Assembly (NCBI GenBank): GCA_938049385.1
Contig: CALIBQ010000004.1
Span: 26,739-90,738 of the forward strand
Source: an uncultured Anaerolineae bacterium
Lineage (GTDB): Bacteria > Chloroflexota > Anaerolineae > JACIWP01
Direction of reading: 5' to 3'
DNA: 64,000 nt
Shown: positions 40,288-49,132 of the stretch, in pieces
Position numbering within the stretch: position 1 is the first letter of the stretch
How the letters are laid out: every line of letters begins with the position of its first letter
Notes under the pieces: generated by a model
What the model was told of the DNA's origin: nothing
What the model saw: the letters and a program-made list of their open reading frames with translations, nothing else
Database searches by the model: none
Program-made: the position numbers and the translations under genes

Positions 40288-41238
40288 TCACGCCGTCCTT
40301 TCGTCCACACGGGTCACGCGCATTGTCCCACCGATCAGCGCCCAGTTCACCAGCGCCATCATGACCGCCAGCGCCGCGGCCTGACCAAAGCGCAGTCTTT
40401 CCCATCCCAGGTTATAGAGGAGATAGCTCATCACAAAGGTGGCGGTGCCGGGCCCGCCGGCGGTCAGGCTGAAAACCATGCCCACGCTGTTGACACCGGT
40501 GAGGATGAGGTTGAAGAGCGCCACGACGAGGGTGGGGAAGATAAGGGGGATGGTAATATGCCGTGCGATGCCCCAGGTGTTTGCGCCGTCAATGCGCGCG
40601 CTCTCAATGATTTCCTGAGAGATGGTCTGGAGCGAAGCGAGCAAGAGCAGAGTAATGAAGGGCAAGGCGCGCCAGGAGGAGGCCAGGATCAGGTAGACCA
40701 TCGCCGGCGCCGGCGGGAAGGGGAAACTACCGAACAGCGGCGCAGGGCGTGCGGCAGTCAACACCGACAGCCCCTTGGGAGGGAAAAGCGCCGGGTTCCC
40801 CAGGATTCCAGACAGAATGCCGTAATCGGGATATACCAGCAGGCGGAAGACCATGCCCACCAGGATATCCGCCAGCGTCCAGGGGATAAACAGCAGTGCC
40901 AGGTAAAACCCGGACAGGCGCAGGCGCGTGTTTAATATGGAAGCCAGGACAAAGCCCAGCGACAGCGTCAGCACAATATAACCGACCAGGAACACGATCG
41001 TGTGCCCGATAGATTCCTTGAACAGGCTGGTGTTGACCAAGAGACGGTAGTTGTCCAGGCCGACAAACTGCCAGCCAGTGGGGAAGCGTTCCTGGAGACT
41101 GAGCCAGATGGTGTAAAACGCAGGAAAGAACTGGACCACGAGGAGCACAATAAGCGCCGGCAGAAGGAGCAAAATGGGCAGTGACTGGTCGGTGCGGCTC
41201 TGCTTTCGCCGTATGGTAAGCCCTTTTATCATGTGCAA
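40288..41238 (-). CDS. Carbohydrate ABC transporter permease, MalF/UgpA type
   Basis: A 316-residue permease with about six helices and the EAA loop ESARIDGANTWGIARHITIPLIFP. It pairs with the MalG-type permease 1 bp downstream. An extra insert of some 30 residues (around PALFPPKGLSVLTAARP) in a periplasmic loop is longer than usual. The start may be 41238 or, two codons later, 41232. A very strong hairpin stands between it and the binding-protein gene. Confidence 0.92.
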   Translation of the reverse strand: MHMIKGLTIRRKQSRTDQSLPILLLLPALIVLLVVQFFPAFYTIWLSLQERFPTGWQFVGLDNYRLLVNTSLFKESIGHTIVFLVGYIVLTLSLGFVLASILNTRLRLSGFYLALLFIPWTLADILVGMVFRLLVYPDYGILSGILGNPALFPPKGLSVLTAARPAPLFGSFPFPPAPAMVYLILASSWRALPFITLLLLASLQTISQEIIESARIDGANTWGIARHITIPLIFPTLVVALFNLILTGVNSVGMVFSLTAGGPGTATFVMSYLLYNLGWERLRFGQAAALAVMMALVNWALIGGTMRVTRVDERTA

Positions 41239-41276
41239 ACCCCTATCGCACGTTCAGCCTACTCAAGCACAGTAAT

Positions 41277-41313
41277 CAGTGTATCGGGGCCGGGGGCCGG
41301 CCCCGATACACTG
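41277..41313 (-). promoter_or_regulatory. 17-bp perfect hairpin between binding-protein and permease genes
   Basis: Arms 41277-41293 and 41297-41313 are perfectly complementary, with a 3-nt loop. No T-run follows on the minus strand, so it is more likely an RNA-stabilising or partial-termination structure that raises binding-protein over permease output, as in malE-malF. Confidence 0.7.
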
Positions 41314-41346
41314 GAGGATCGACTTCACCCTTTCGGACGCAGTACA

Positions 41347-42759
41347 TCACTTGCCGGCGTTGTACTCGTCCTCGGCCTGCTTGAGCACCGTCGGGATGTC
41401 TGCCGTCACATCCTCCTTGACAAGCTTGTACACGGCGTTCATGATGATCATCTGCGCCTCGGCCGTTCGCTCCAAGGAGCCTCTCCAAGAACGCAGTGCG
41501 CTGGCCTGCACCACCGCCTTCGCCTGCTGATGCAACTTGCCCTGGAACTGCGGCTGGTCATAGGCGGCGAACAGCACCGGGAGCCCGGACTCGCCCCGCA
41601 GTGCGTAGTCTGCGGCAATATCCGAATGGGTCAGGACCCAGTTGATGAACGCCTCCGCCGCCTCGCGGTTCTTGGCACCCTTGGGGATGCCCACGCCGCG
41701 CGCCGACAAGCCGCCGCTGGGCTTCTTGCCTTCGGGCGCCGCAAAAGGCCGCAGGACCACTTTGCCATCCTCAATGGCTTTCAGCATGTCCTGTTCCGTC
41801 ATCGTCTCATACTTCGTGCCGTCCGGCGCGGTGAGCGGCCGCAGGTAGCGGTAGCCGAACAGGGCGGTGGGGATTGAGGCGGCCGAGGAATCCTTGAACG
41901 CCTCTTCCTCCTGGAAGCCGCCGGCGAAGGTGACTTCCGGCACATACCCCTTTACAGTCAGCGTGCGCAGGAACTCGATGGCCGCGATGTTCTCCGGCGT
42001 GTTCAACAGCATGTTCCCCTTGCCGTCATCATACGTGCCGCCGAAGCTGGAGATAACGGTCCAGACACCGCGTGTGGCCCCACTGCCGCCTTTATCGGTC
42101 GAACCGAAGTAGGTCATGATGTAGCGGCCTTCGCCTTTCAGGCGTTCCGCTTCCGTCAAGAACTGGTCAATGGTCTTAGGATAATCGTTCGGGAAGAGGT
42201 CCGCCCAGACAAAGACGACGTAGGGGATTTCGGCGAAGGGGATGCAGTACAACCCGCCGTCGGGACCGGTACAAGTCTTTAGCGCCTGGGGATCCATGCC
42301 GGCGTACCAGGGCTGTGCCTCTGCCCAGGCGCGCAGGTCCTGCAGGGAGCCGTTCTTGGCATGCATGGGGATTTTGAAGTCGGTGATCTGGATGATATCG
42401 GGCACTTCCCCGCCGGCCTGTACCGCCGCGATCAGCTCGGCATCCATCTTGTCCCAGGCTTTGGGGGTGTTGACCCATTTGTACTTGCCGGCAAAGGCCT
42501 CGTTGAACTTGGCCATATTTTCGCGCAACCAGGCATTGCCGACGGCTTCATCACTGGCGGGGTCCGTGTTCTCCTGGTCGAACTGGTACCAGGTGGCAAA
42601 AACTTTCGCTTCGGGAGCCGGGGTGGGTTGGGCCGGCGCTTGAGTAGGCTGGGAGGGTGCGGGGGTCGCCGCCGGCGCACATGCGCTCAGGACAAGCGCC
42701 AAGACAATCATGAGGGACACAGCGAGCCACATCAAACCGGACTTACCATGCGCATTCAT
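41347..42759 (-). CDS. Extracellular solute-binding lipoprotein (family 1, sugar type)
   Basis: A 470-residue binding protein of a carbohydrate ABC transporter. The N-terminus has a hydrophobic signal and a lipobox (VLSAC), followed by a Pro/Ala/Thr-rich linker that extends it from the membrane. The fold is that of maltose-binding-like proteins (VPDIIQITDFKIPMHAKNGSL; GGLSARGVGIPKGAKNREAAEAFINW). It is followed by both permeases. The ligand is unknown; the linked hydroxyacid dehydrogenase and nucleotidase may hint at an acidic sugar or nucleoside. Confidence 0.92.
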   Translation of the reverse strand: MNAHGKSGLMWLAVSLMIVLALVLSACAPAATPAPSQPTQAPAQPTPAPEAKVFATWYQFDQENTDPASDEAVGNAWLRENMAKFNEAFAGKYKWVNTPKAWDKMDAELIAAVQAGGEVPDIIQITDFKIPMHAKNGSLQDLRAWAEAQPWYAGMDPQALKTCTGPDGGLYCIPFAEIPYVVFVWADLFPNDYPKTIDQFLTEAERLKGEGRYIMTYFGSTDKGGSGATRGVWTVISSFGGTYDDGKGNMLLNTPENIAAIEFLRTLTVKGYVPEVTFAGGFQEEEAFKDSSAASIPTALFGYRYLRPLTAPDGTKYETMTEQDMLKAIEDGKVVLRPFAAPEGKKPSGGLSARGVGIPKGAKNREAAEAFINWVLTHSDIAADYALRGESGLPVLFAAYDQPQFQGKLHQQAKAVVQASALRSWRGSLERTAEAQMIIMNAVYKLVKEDVTADIPTVLKQAEDEYNAGK

Positions 42760-42902
42760 CTCTTGCTTTGCCTCCTTTCTCCTAGCTCACAAGGGGGGAA
42801 CATTCGCGGCAGACAAGTTTCTCGGGGAATCATCACCTCCTTTCCCAGCCAACTCATGCGCTGATAGCCCAACAGTTGAGGTTGGTTCATGGGAATTGAG
42901 CG

Positions 42903-42916
42903 TTGTAATACTACAA
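42903..42916. promoter_or_regulatory. Possible operator dyad at the sugar operon start
   Basis: The imperfect dyad TTGTAATACTACAA lies just downstream of the -10 hexamer at 42921-42916, over the expected start point. GntR-type or similar regulators bind such sites; the regulator is not in the window. Confidence 0.3.
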
Positions 42917-42944
42917 TTATACCACGCCGCCAATCCTACTGCAA
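42916..42944 (-). promoter_or_regulatory. Proximal promoter of the sugar ABC operon
   Basis: Minus-strand TTGCAG (42944-42939) and TATAAT (42921-42916), 17-bp spacer. Confidence 0.5.
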
Positions 42945-43164
42945 ACGGCTTTTTCAGACAAACAATTCTGTTGCGCTTTAGGAAAATCACCTGACAACAC
43001 GAGAAGCGGCCGGCCCTCTGGCCGGCGGGCAGTTCAAAGCACTTGCTAAGAGCAAGAATGCCCCTATGCCAAGCAGAGTTATCACTCACATCTCCGCGCG
43101 CCGTACATCCATCCGTGCCGTAAAATACGGAATTACAGGGGAACTCCCTCCTGCCCTGTTCCCT

Positions 43165-43193
43165 AATATACCATTTTTTGTCATATTTGTCAA
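43165..43193 (-). promoter_or_regulatory. Distal promoter of the sugar ABC operon
   Basis: Minus-strand TTGACA (43193-43188, perfect) and TATATT (43170-43165), 17-bp spacer. It leaves a leader of about 400 nt before the binding-protein gene, in which no gene is apparent. Confidence 0.62.
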
Positions 43194-43194
43194 G

Positions 43195-43491
43195 TGAAAG
43201 TAAATATAACTGGAATATCATATCGTTCCCTCAATTTGCGTGCATTATCCCTGTATTCTCATGCACTGCGGCGCTGGACGGACAGACATTCCTGCATATT
43301 TGCTACGGGGAACATTTCATCGGCCGCCGGCGTCTGTGTTTCAGCCAGAGAAAACAACATCTACGCATGCAGTTGTTGGTCAACATCGCAATCATGGAAC
43401 CCATGCAGTCACTAACTCGTCTATATATATGAGCATATGCGCACATATCGCGCACCAGAAACCATGAGAAATCGGCAGGAGGAGGCAAGCC
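43195..43491. other. AT-rich intergenic stretch before the PA14 gene
   Basis: About 300 bp that is clearly richer in A and T than its neighbours, with an alternating TATATATATGAGCATATG tract near 43422-43439. No coding frame, RNA gene or firm promoter is recognised. It presumably holds the control region of the PA14 gene. Confidence 0.4.
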
Positions 43492-45090
43492 ATGAGAGGT
43501 CACCTAAGATTCCGGTATCCGCGTGCCCTTGCCTCCCTGTTCATCGGTACAGCCCTAATCCTGGTGTTGGCGTTACCATACGCGGCCAAGGCTGAGAGCG
43601 CAGGGTGGCAGGGCGAGTATTTCAACAACCCATACCTGTGGGGCCAGCCGGCCCTCATACGGACCGACAGCTCCATCAACTTCTACTGGGGCCTTGGCTC
43701 GCCCGATTACCGCATCGTGCCGGATGGGTTCTCTGTCCGCTGGACCCGCACGCTGTACTTTGACGCCGGCCAGTACCAGTTCTTCACTGAGACCGATGAC
43801 GGCGTGCGGCTGTACATTGACGGCTATCCCGTCATCAGCCAGTGGAAGGACCAGATTCCCACCGTCTACTCCGCGGTGGTGAACCTGACCGCCGGCGACC
43901 ACACCATCATCATGGAGTATTACGAAAACACCGGTGCCGCCACAGCTCGACTCTGGTGGCAGAGGCTCGGCGCGCCGGCCCCGACACCTACGCCGCCGCC
44001 TTCCGCGGACGCCTGGCGCGGTGAGTACTACGCCAACCGCTGGCTGAGCGGCTCGCCGGCGCTAGTGCGCTACGATGCGGACATCAAGTTCGACTGGGGC
44101 GTTGGTTCCCCCGACCCGCGCCTGCCGGCGGATGATTTCTCCGTCCGCTGGACGCGCGACATCCACTTCGAGGGCGGCTACTACCGCTTCACCGTCCAGT
44201 CCGATGACGGCGTGCGGCTCTACATTGACGGCCGACCGGTCATCGACCGCTGGTTCGACCAGCCGCCCACCTCTTACACCGTGGAGAAGCAGTTGACCGC
44301 CGGCAGACACACCGTCATGCTGGAATACTACGAGCGCGGCGGCGGTGCGTCCATCTTCCTGTGGTACTGGAAGATTCAGCCGCCCCAGCCCATCACTGCC
44401 TGGCGCGGCGAGTACTACAACAACCGCTGGCTGTACGGGCCGCCGGCCGTCGTGCGCAACGACAACGAGATCAAATTCAACTGGGGCATGGGCTCTCCCG
44501 ACCCGCGCATCAACCCCGATAACTTCGCCGTGCGCTGGACGCGGGAGATGACCTTCCAGGAGGGCCGCTACGAGTTCACCACCAAGACCGATGACGGTGT
44601 GCGGCTCTGGATCGATGACCGGCTGGTCATCGACCAATGGCGGGATATGGGGCCGGGCATCTTCACCTACACCATCTGGCTGTCGGGCGGCACGCACCGC
44701 ATCCGCATGGAGTACTACGAGAACGCCGGCGCCGCCCAGGCCGAGCTGACCATCCGTGGACCACTGCCGGTGCCCAACGGCGGCAACCTGATCACCTGCG
44801 TCGGCCGGTACTACTCCTGGGTGAAGGTGTACCAGCGGACGGCGGACGGCAAGTGGCTGGACATTAACCCGCGCGGCTGGGGGCCCATTGACCCCACCGG
44901 CTACCTGAAGATCGACGGCCTGCCGGTGGACTACTTCCGCTACGGCATGCAGGGCCACCCGTACAAGGTGGAGCTGTGGGTCAACGGCCGGCTTGTCCAG
45001 CAGGTGGGCAACACCGACATCGGCCAGCCGGAGTTCCGCATCCGGCCTAACACCGACAACTACACGCCGTGGCGCTGTCCGGTGCAGTGA
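43492..45090 (+). CDS. Secreted protein with three PA14 domains
   Basis: A 532-residue exported protein. A signal peptide ([23 protein letters not shown]) is followed by three consecutive PA14 domains of about 125 residues (starting near residues 38, 178 and 304). Each has W(Q/R)GEY(F/Y)xN, DxxSxx[14 protein letters not shown] and MEYYE motifs. PA14 domains often bind carbohydrate. A C-terminal part of about 110 residues ([21 protein letters not shown] ... [13 protein letters not shown]) is not recognised. It is expressed alone, followed by a terminator. Substrate and partner are unknown; a cell-surface carbohydrate adhesin is one possibility. Confidence 0.88.
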   Translation: MRGHLRFRYPRALASLFIGTALILVLALPYAAKAESAGWQGEYFNNPYLWGQPALIRTDSSINFYWGLGSPDYRIVPDGFSVRWTRTLYFDAGQYQFFTETDDGVRLYIDGYPVISQWKDQIPTVYSAVVNLTAGDHTIIMEYYENTGAATARLWWQRLGAPAPTPTPPPSADAWRGEYYANRWLSGSPALVRYDADIKFDWGVGSPDPRLPADDFSVRWTRDIHFEGGYYRFTVQSDDGVRLYIDGRPVIDRWFDQPPTSYTVEKQLTAGRHTVMLEYYERGGGASIFLWYWKIQPPQPITAWRGEYYNNRWLYGPPAVVRNDNEIKFNWGMGSPDPRINPDNFAVRWTREMTFQEGRYEFTTKTDDGVRLWIDDRLVIDQWRDMGPGIFTYTIWLSGGTHRIRMEYYENAGAAQAELTIRGPLPVPNGGNLITCVGRYYSWVKVYQRTADGKWLDINPRGWGPIDPTGYLKIDGLPVDYFRYGMQGHPYKVELWVNGRLVQQVGNTDIGQPEFRIRPNTDNYTPWRCPVQ

Positions 45091-45110
45091 GAGCCGGCGG
45101 CCCCGACAGC

Positions 45111-45143
45111 AACGGGAGGGGACTCGCATCCCCTCCCGTTTTT
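45111..45143 (+). terminator. Terminator of the PA14 gene
   Basis: Perfect 12-bp stem (45111-45122 with 45129-45140), 6-nt loop, followed by T residues. Confidence 0.8.
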
Positions 45144-45211
45144 CCATGTCAGCACGCGTCGTTCAGGGAGCTTCGAGAAAATAGAGAGGTTCGCGAAATC
45201 CGGCTGAGGTA

Positions 45212-45220
45212 TGGTATAAT
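45212..45220 (+). promoter_or_regulatory. Extended -10 promoter of recD2
   Basis: TGG directly before a perfect TATAAT (45215-45220) makes an extended -10 element; the -35 region is weak. Confidence 0.42.
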
Positions 45221-45252
45221 CGCGTTCGGACTCTCATATGCGAGGATTTTCC

Positions 45253-47484
45253 ATGCCTGAGCAGGTGGAAGGCGTGGTGGAGGGCATCCTCTTCCGGCGG
45301 GAGGACACGGGCTTCACCATCGCCGTATTGAAGGATGCGGAAGGGATACCCATCACCCTGGTGGGCAATATGGCCGATATCACCGCCGGCGCCGAACTGC
45401 GCGCCATCGGCGAGTGGGAAAGGCATCCGCAGTACGGCCGGCAGTTCCGCGTCACGTCTTATGAAATCGCGCTCCCCAGCACCATTGAGGGCATCCGCAA
45501 ATACCTGGCCTCTGGCATGATTCGCGGCATCGGCCGAACACTGGCAGAACGGCTGGTGGCACACTTCGGGGAGGACACTCTGCGCGTCATTGAGCAGGAG
45601 CCGGAGCGCCTGCTAGAAGTCCCCAACATCGGGCCGAAGCGGCTGGCCTCGATTCGCGAGACGTGGAAGGAGCATCAGCACCTGCGCGAGCTGATGCTTT
45701 TTCTGCATTCGCACGGTCTGCCGGCGCACCTGGCGGTAAAAATCTCCCGCCGCTACGGCGAGCAGGCCTTGTCCGTCCTGCAAGCGGACCCTTACCGCCT
45801 GGCCCAGGAGGTGTATGGCATCGGGTTTCTCACCGCCGACGCGCTGGCGCGCCAGCTCGGCATCCCTGCGGATTCACCCCGCCGGCTGGAGGCCGGCGCC
45901 GTATATGTCCTGCATGAAATGTGCGCCCAGGGCCATATGTATGTGCCCGAATCCCTGCTGGTCAAACGGGCGGCGCAACTGCTAGCGGTGGAAGCGCCGG
46001 CGGTGCAGGATGCCCTGCGACGCCTGGAAAGGGGCGAACAAGTGCGCTGTGAGCCGCTCCCGAACTCCCAGGAGGAGCGGGGGGTGTACCCGTCGGCCCT
46101 GCACTATTACGAGGTCAGCGTCGCCCGACTGCTCCGCCGCCGGCTGGTCGAACAGCGCTGGCACGTTCTGCCGTTCTCATCCTCGGCGGACTGGGACCGC
46201 ATTTTCCGACAGCTCGGCCAAGAGGCCGGCCTGGACCTCAGCCAGGCACAGCGCCAGGCGGTGCAGACCGCGCTCACCCACCCTCTCACGGTGCTGACCG
46301 GCGGGCCGGGCACCGGCAAGACCACTACGGTGCGCGCCATCCTGCGCCTTCTGGAAAAAAGGCCCTGTCGACTGGCCTTGGCCGCACCCACCGGCCGTGC
46401 CGCCAAGCGGTTGAGCGAAGTGACCGGGCACCCCGCCATGACCATCCATCGACTCCTGGGGTACTCCCCCGATGGCGGCTTCATGTACGACGAGCGCCGG
46501 CCTCTGCCGGCCGACATGCTCATCGTGGACGAAGCCTCTATGCTGGATGTTCCCCTGGCCTACTACTTACTGTGTGCTCTGCTCCCCGAGACACAGGTGC
46601 TCTTCGTCGGGGACGCCGACCAACTGCCCCCTGTCCAGCCGGGCAATTTCCTGCGCGACCTGATTGACTCCGGTATAGCGGAGGTCGTCAGTCTCCAGGA
46701 GATTTTCCGCCAGGCGGCGGACAGCACCATCATCCGCAACGCGCACCGCATCAATCGCGGCGAGATGCCGCTTTTCCCCAAAGACGCCGGCGACTTTTTC
46801 CTGTTCCCCACCGAGGAGCCGGAACGGGCGGCGGAGCTGGTGGTCGAGCTGGCACAGGAACGCATCCCGCGCCGTTTCGGCCTGCACCCAGTCCGAGATA
46901 TCCAGGTGCTCTGTCCGATGTATAAAGGGGCGGCCGGCGTCTCCAACCTGAACGCTCGCCTGCAGGAAGCGCTCAATCCGCCGGCGCCCGGCAAGCCCGA
47001 ACGCTCCTTCGGGGGCTTCATCCTGCGCGCCGGCGACAAAGTGATGCAATTGCGCAATAACTACGAGAAAGAGGTATTCAACGGGGATATCGGCATCGTC
47101 ACGGACATTGACGAGGATGACCAGGTCATCTGGGTGCGGATGGAAGACCGCCTGGTGCCCTATGATTTCGGGGAAACGGATGACCTGATGCTGGCTTATG
47201 CCATCAGCGTGCACAAAAGCCAGGGCAATGAGTACCCGGCAGTAGTCCTGCCCCTGCTGACACAGCATTACATGATGCTACAGAGAAACCTGCTGTACAC
47301 AGCGGTTACCCGCGCCAAAAAGCTGGTGGTGCTGGTGGGAAGCCGGCGCGCCATCTTCATGGCGGTGAACAACGCCCGGCCGGCGGAACGCTACAGCTTG
47401 CTCAAAGAGCGCCTGCGCGGGGAACTGTCGGTGCCGGCATTGGAGAGGGAGCCGGAGGATTTAGGCACCCTGTTTCTGCTGTGA
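45253..47484 (+). CDS. recD2: RecD2-type ATP-dependent DNA helicase
   Basis: A 743-residue SF1B 5'-3' helicase. An N-terminal OB-like domain (VEGVVEGILFRREDTGFTI) is followed by helix-hairpin-helix repeats around residues 90-190 (EVPNIGPKRLASIRE), then the helicase core with Walker A GGPGTGKTTTV, the DEAS box MLIVDEASMLD, and the C-terminal motif AYAISVHKSQGNEYPAVV. RecD2 proteins act in DNA repair independently of RecBC. The start at 45253 (MPEQVEG) has a GAGGA site 6 nt upstream; an ATG at 45238 lacks one. Confidence 0.93.
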   Translation: MPEQVEGVVEGILFRREDTGFTIAVLKDAEGIPITLVGNMADITAGAELRAIGEWERHPQYGRQFRVTSYEIALPSTIEGIRKYLASGMIRGIGRTLAERLVAHFGEDTLRVIEQEPERLLEVPNIGPKRLASIRETWKEHQHLRELMLFLHSHGLPAHLAVKISRRYGEQALSVLQADPYRLAQEVYGIGFLTADALARQLGIPADSPRRLEAGAVYVLHEMCAQGHMYVPESLLVKRAAQLLAVEAPAVQDALRRLERGEQVRCEPLPNSQEERGVYPSALHYYEVSVARLLRRRLVEQRWHVLPFSSSADWDRIFRQLGQEAGLDLSQAQRQAVQTALTHPLTVLTGGPGTGKTTTVRAILRLLEKRPCRLALAAPTGRAAKRLSEVTGHPAMTIHRLLGYSPDGGFMYDERRPLPADMLIVDEASMLDVPLAYYLLCALLPETQVLFVGDADQLPPVQPGNFLRDLIDSGIAEVVSLQEIFRQAADSTIIRNAHRINRGEMPLFPKDAGDFFLFPTEEPERAAELVVELAQERIPRRFGLHPVRDIQVLCPMYKGAAGVSNLNARLQEALNPPAPGKPERSFGGFILRAGDKVMQLRNNYEKEVFNGDIGIVTDIDEDDQVIWVRMEDRLVPYDFGETDDLMLAYAISVHKSQGNEYPAVVLPLLTQHYMMLQRNLLYTAVTRAKKLVVLVGSRRAIFMAVNNARPAERYSLLKERLRGELSVPALEREPEDLGTLFLL

Positions 47485-47499
47485 GAACCATGCCGCGGC

Positions 47500-48357
47500 T
47501 TACGCGGCGCGCCGGCGGCCGGCCCATCCCCACACCATCCCCCGCCGCGGGGCAAACAGCAGGGCCAGCAGGAAGAGCGCCGTGCTGACCAGCACCACCG
47601 CTGAGCCGGAAGCCACGTTGGTATAGAAGGAAATGTACAAGCCGGCCGCGGCCGAGAAGACCCCACAGCCGGCGCCGACCAGCATCATCTGCCACATCTT
47701 GCGCGTCAGCAGATAGGCGGTGGTGGCCGGCGTCACCAGCATTGCCACCATCAGCGCTACCCCCACCGTCTGGATGGAAACCACAATCGTCAGGGCGATG
47801 AGCACCAGCAGGGTGTAATGCAGGGCCGTCGTCGGGAGCCGCATGGTGGCGGCGAAAATAGGGTCGAACGTCACTACGAGCAGTTCCTTGTAGAGCAGGA
47901 TGATGACCAGCAGGACGAACAGCCCCAGCCCACCGGTCAGCACCAAGTCCCTGTCCGAAACACCTAGGATGTTCCCGAATAGGATGTGGGTCAGGTCCAC
48001 GCTGTAGCTCTGCACGGTGGACAGGAGCGCGATGCCCAGCGCGAAGCTGGCGGCGAAGAGGATGCCGATGGCGGTGTCCTCTTTGATCTCGGCCCGCCGG
48101 CTGACGTAGCCAATTCCCACCGCCGTCAGCAGTCCCATCAAGAGCGCACCCCAGAACAGCGGCTGGCCCAACAAATAGGCCACCGCTACACCAGGTAGGA
48201 TGGCATGGGCCAGCGCATCCCCCAGGAACGCCATGCCGCGCAGGACCACGTAGGTGCCCACCACCGCGCACAGTGTCCCCACCATCAGTGAGGCGAGCAG
48301 TCCCCGCCACATGAACGGATAGCGCATAGGGGCCAGGAACAGCTCAATGATGTTCAT
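47500..48357 (-). CDS. Zn/Mn-type metal ABC transporter permease
   Basis: An ABC-3 family permease of about 285 residues with eight or nine helices. Signature stretches are GDALAHAILPGVAVAYLLG and VSIQTVGVALMVAMLVTPAATAYLL. It belongs to the ZnuB/MntB group importing divalent metal. The start at 48357 (MNIIELFLAPMR) follows AAGGAG and overlaps the ATPase gene by 14 bp, so the two are translationally coupled. Confidence 0.92.
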   Translation of the reverse strand: MNIIELFLAPMRYPFMWRGLLASLMVGTLCAVVGTYVVLRGMAFLGDALAHAILPGVAVAYLLGQPLFWGALLMGLLTAVGIGYVSRRAEIKEDTAIGILFAASFALGIALLSTVQSYSVDLTHILFGNILGVSDRDLVLTGGLGLFVLLVIILLYKELLVVTFDPIFAATMRLPTTALHYTLLVLIALTIVVSIQTVGVALMVAMLVTPATTAYLLTRKMWQMMLVGAGCGVFSAAAGLYISFYTNVASGSAVVLVSTALFLLALLFAPRRGMVWGWAGRRRAA

Positions 48358-49132
48358 GATGCTCTCCTTCCCCACAGCACTCGATATCCCCCAGCACCAT
48401 GACATAATTGTCACCGCGCCAGAGTGCCTTGCCTCCGTAGGCGCGGGAGAGGTTCTCGGATGTAATGACGGCGCGCGGTGGACCGTAGGCGATGAGCCGG
48501 CAGTTCAGCAAGGCAAGCTGGTCGAAATGCTCCAACGCTAGGGCCAGGTCATGGGTGGAGAAGAGGATGGTGATCTGACGCGAGCGCAGTTCATCCATCA
48601 ACTGCAAGATAGCTTCCTGCGAAGGCAGGTCCAAGCCAGTGAACGGTTCATCCAACAGAAGGAGCTTGGCCTCCTGCGCCAGGGCGCGGGCGATGAAAAT
48701 GCGCTGCTGCTGGCCGCCCGAAAGCTCGTTGATGGAATAATCGGCATAGGCGCGCATCCCGACCAGATCGAGTGCCCGCCAGACGGCCTCTTTGTCCTGC
48801 CGGCTGTACCATTTCAGCCAGCCCAGCCGGCCGATGCGCCCCATCATCACCACATCGAAAACCGTCACCGGGAAGCGCCAGTCCACCAGCAGACGCTGGC
48901 TCAGATAGCCGACGGGTGCCGGCCCCTTGCCGGCATCCAGCACCTGCACCCGGCCGGCTTCCAGCGGCACCAGCCCCAGGATGGCGCGAAAGAGGGTGCT
49001 CTTGCCGGCACCGTTGGGGCCGACCACCGCCACCCGCTCACCGGCCTGCACCGCAAAGGTGATATCCTCCAGCACGCGCCGGCCGTTGAAGCTGACGCTG
49101 ACCTGCTCCACCTGCAGAGCGACTGCCATCAT
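48344..49132 (-). CDS. Zn/Mn-type metal ABC transporter ATPase with His-rich tail
   Basis: A 262-residue ABC ATPase: Walker A VGPNGAGKSTLF, Q-loop GYLSQRL, signature LSGGQQQRIFIARAL and Walker B LLLLDEPFTGLD, then the H-loop STHDL. The C-terminus ends IECCGEGEHHEHH, a Cys/His-rich tail that could sense or bind metal. It drives zinc or manganese import with its neighbours. The start (ATG 49132 or 49129) overlaps the stop of the binding-protein gene. Confidence 0.93.
   Translation of the reverse strand: MMAVALQVEQVSVSFNGRRVLEDITFAVQAGERVAVVGPNGAGKSTLFRAILGLVPLEAGRVQVLDAGKGPAPVGYLSQRLLVDWRFPVTVFDVVMMGRIGRLGWLKWYSRQDKEAVWRALDLVGMRAYADYSINELSGGQQQRIFIARALAQEAKLLLLDEPFTGLDLPSQEAILQLMDELRSRQITILFSTHDLALALEHFDQLALLNCRLIAYGPPRAVITSENLSRAYGGKALWRGDNYVMVLGDIECCGEGEHHEHH

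Noticed and set aside
43178..43467. Three small plus-strand frames before the PA14 gene
   Set aside because: No ribosome-binding sites or similarity; the region is AT-rich control DNA.
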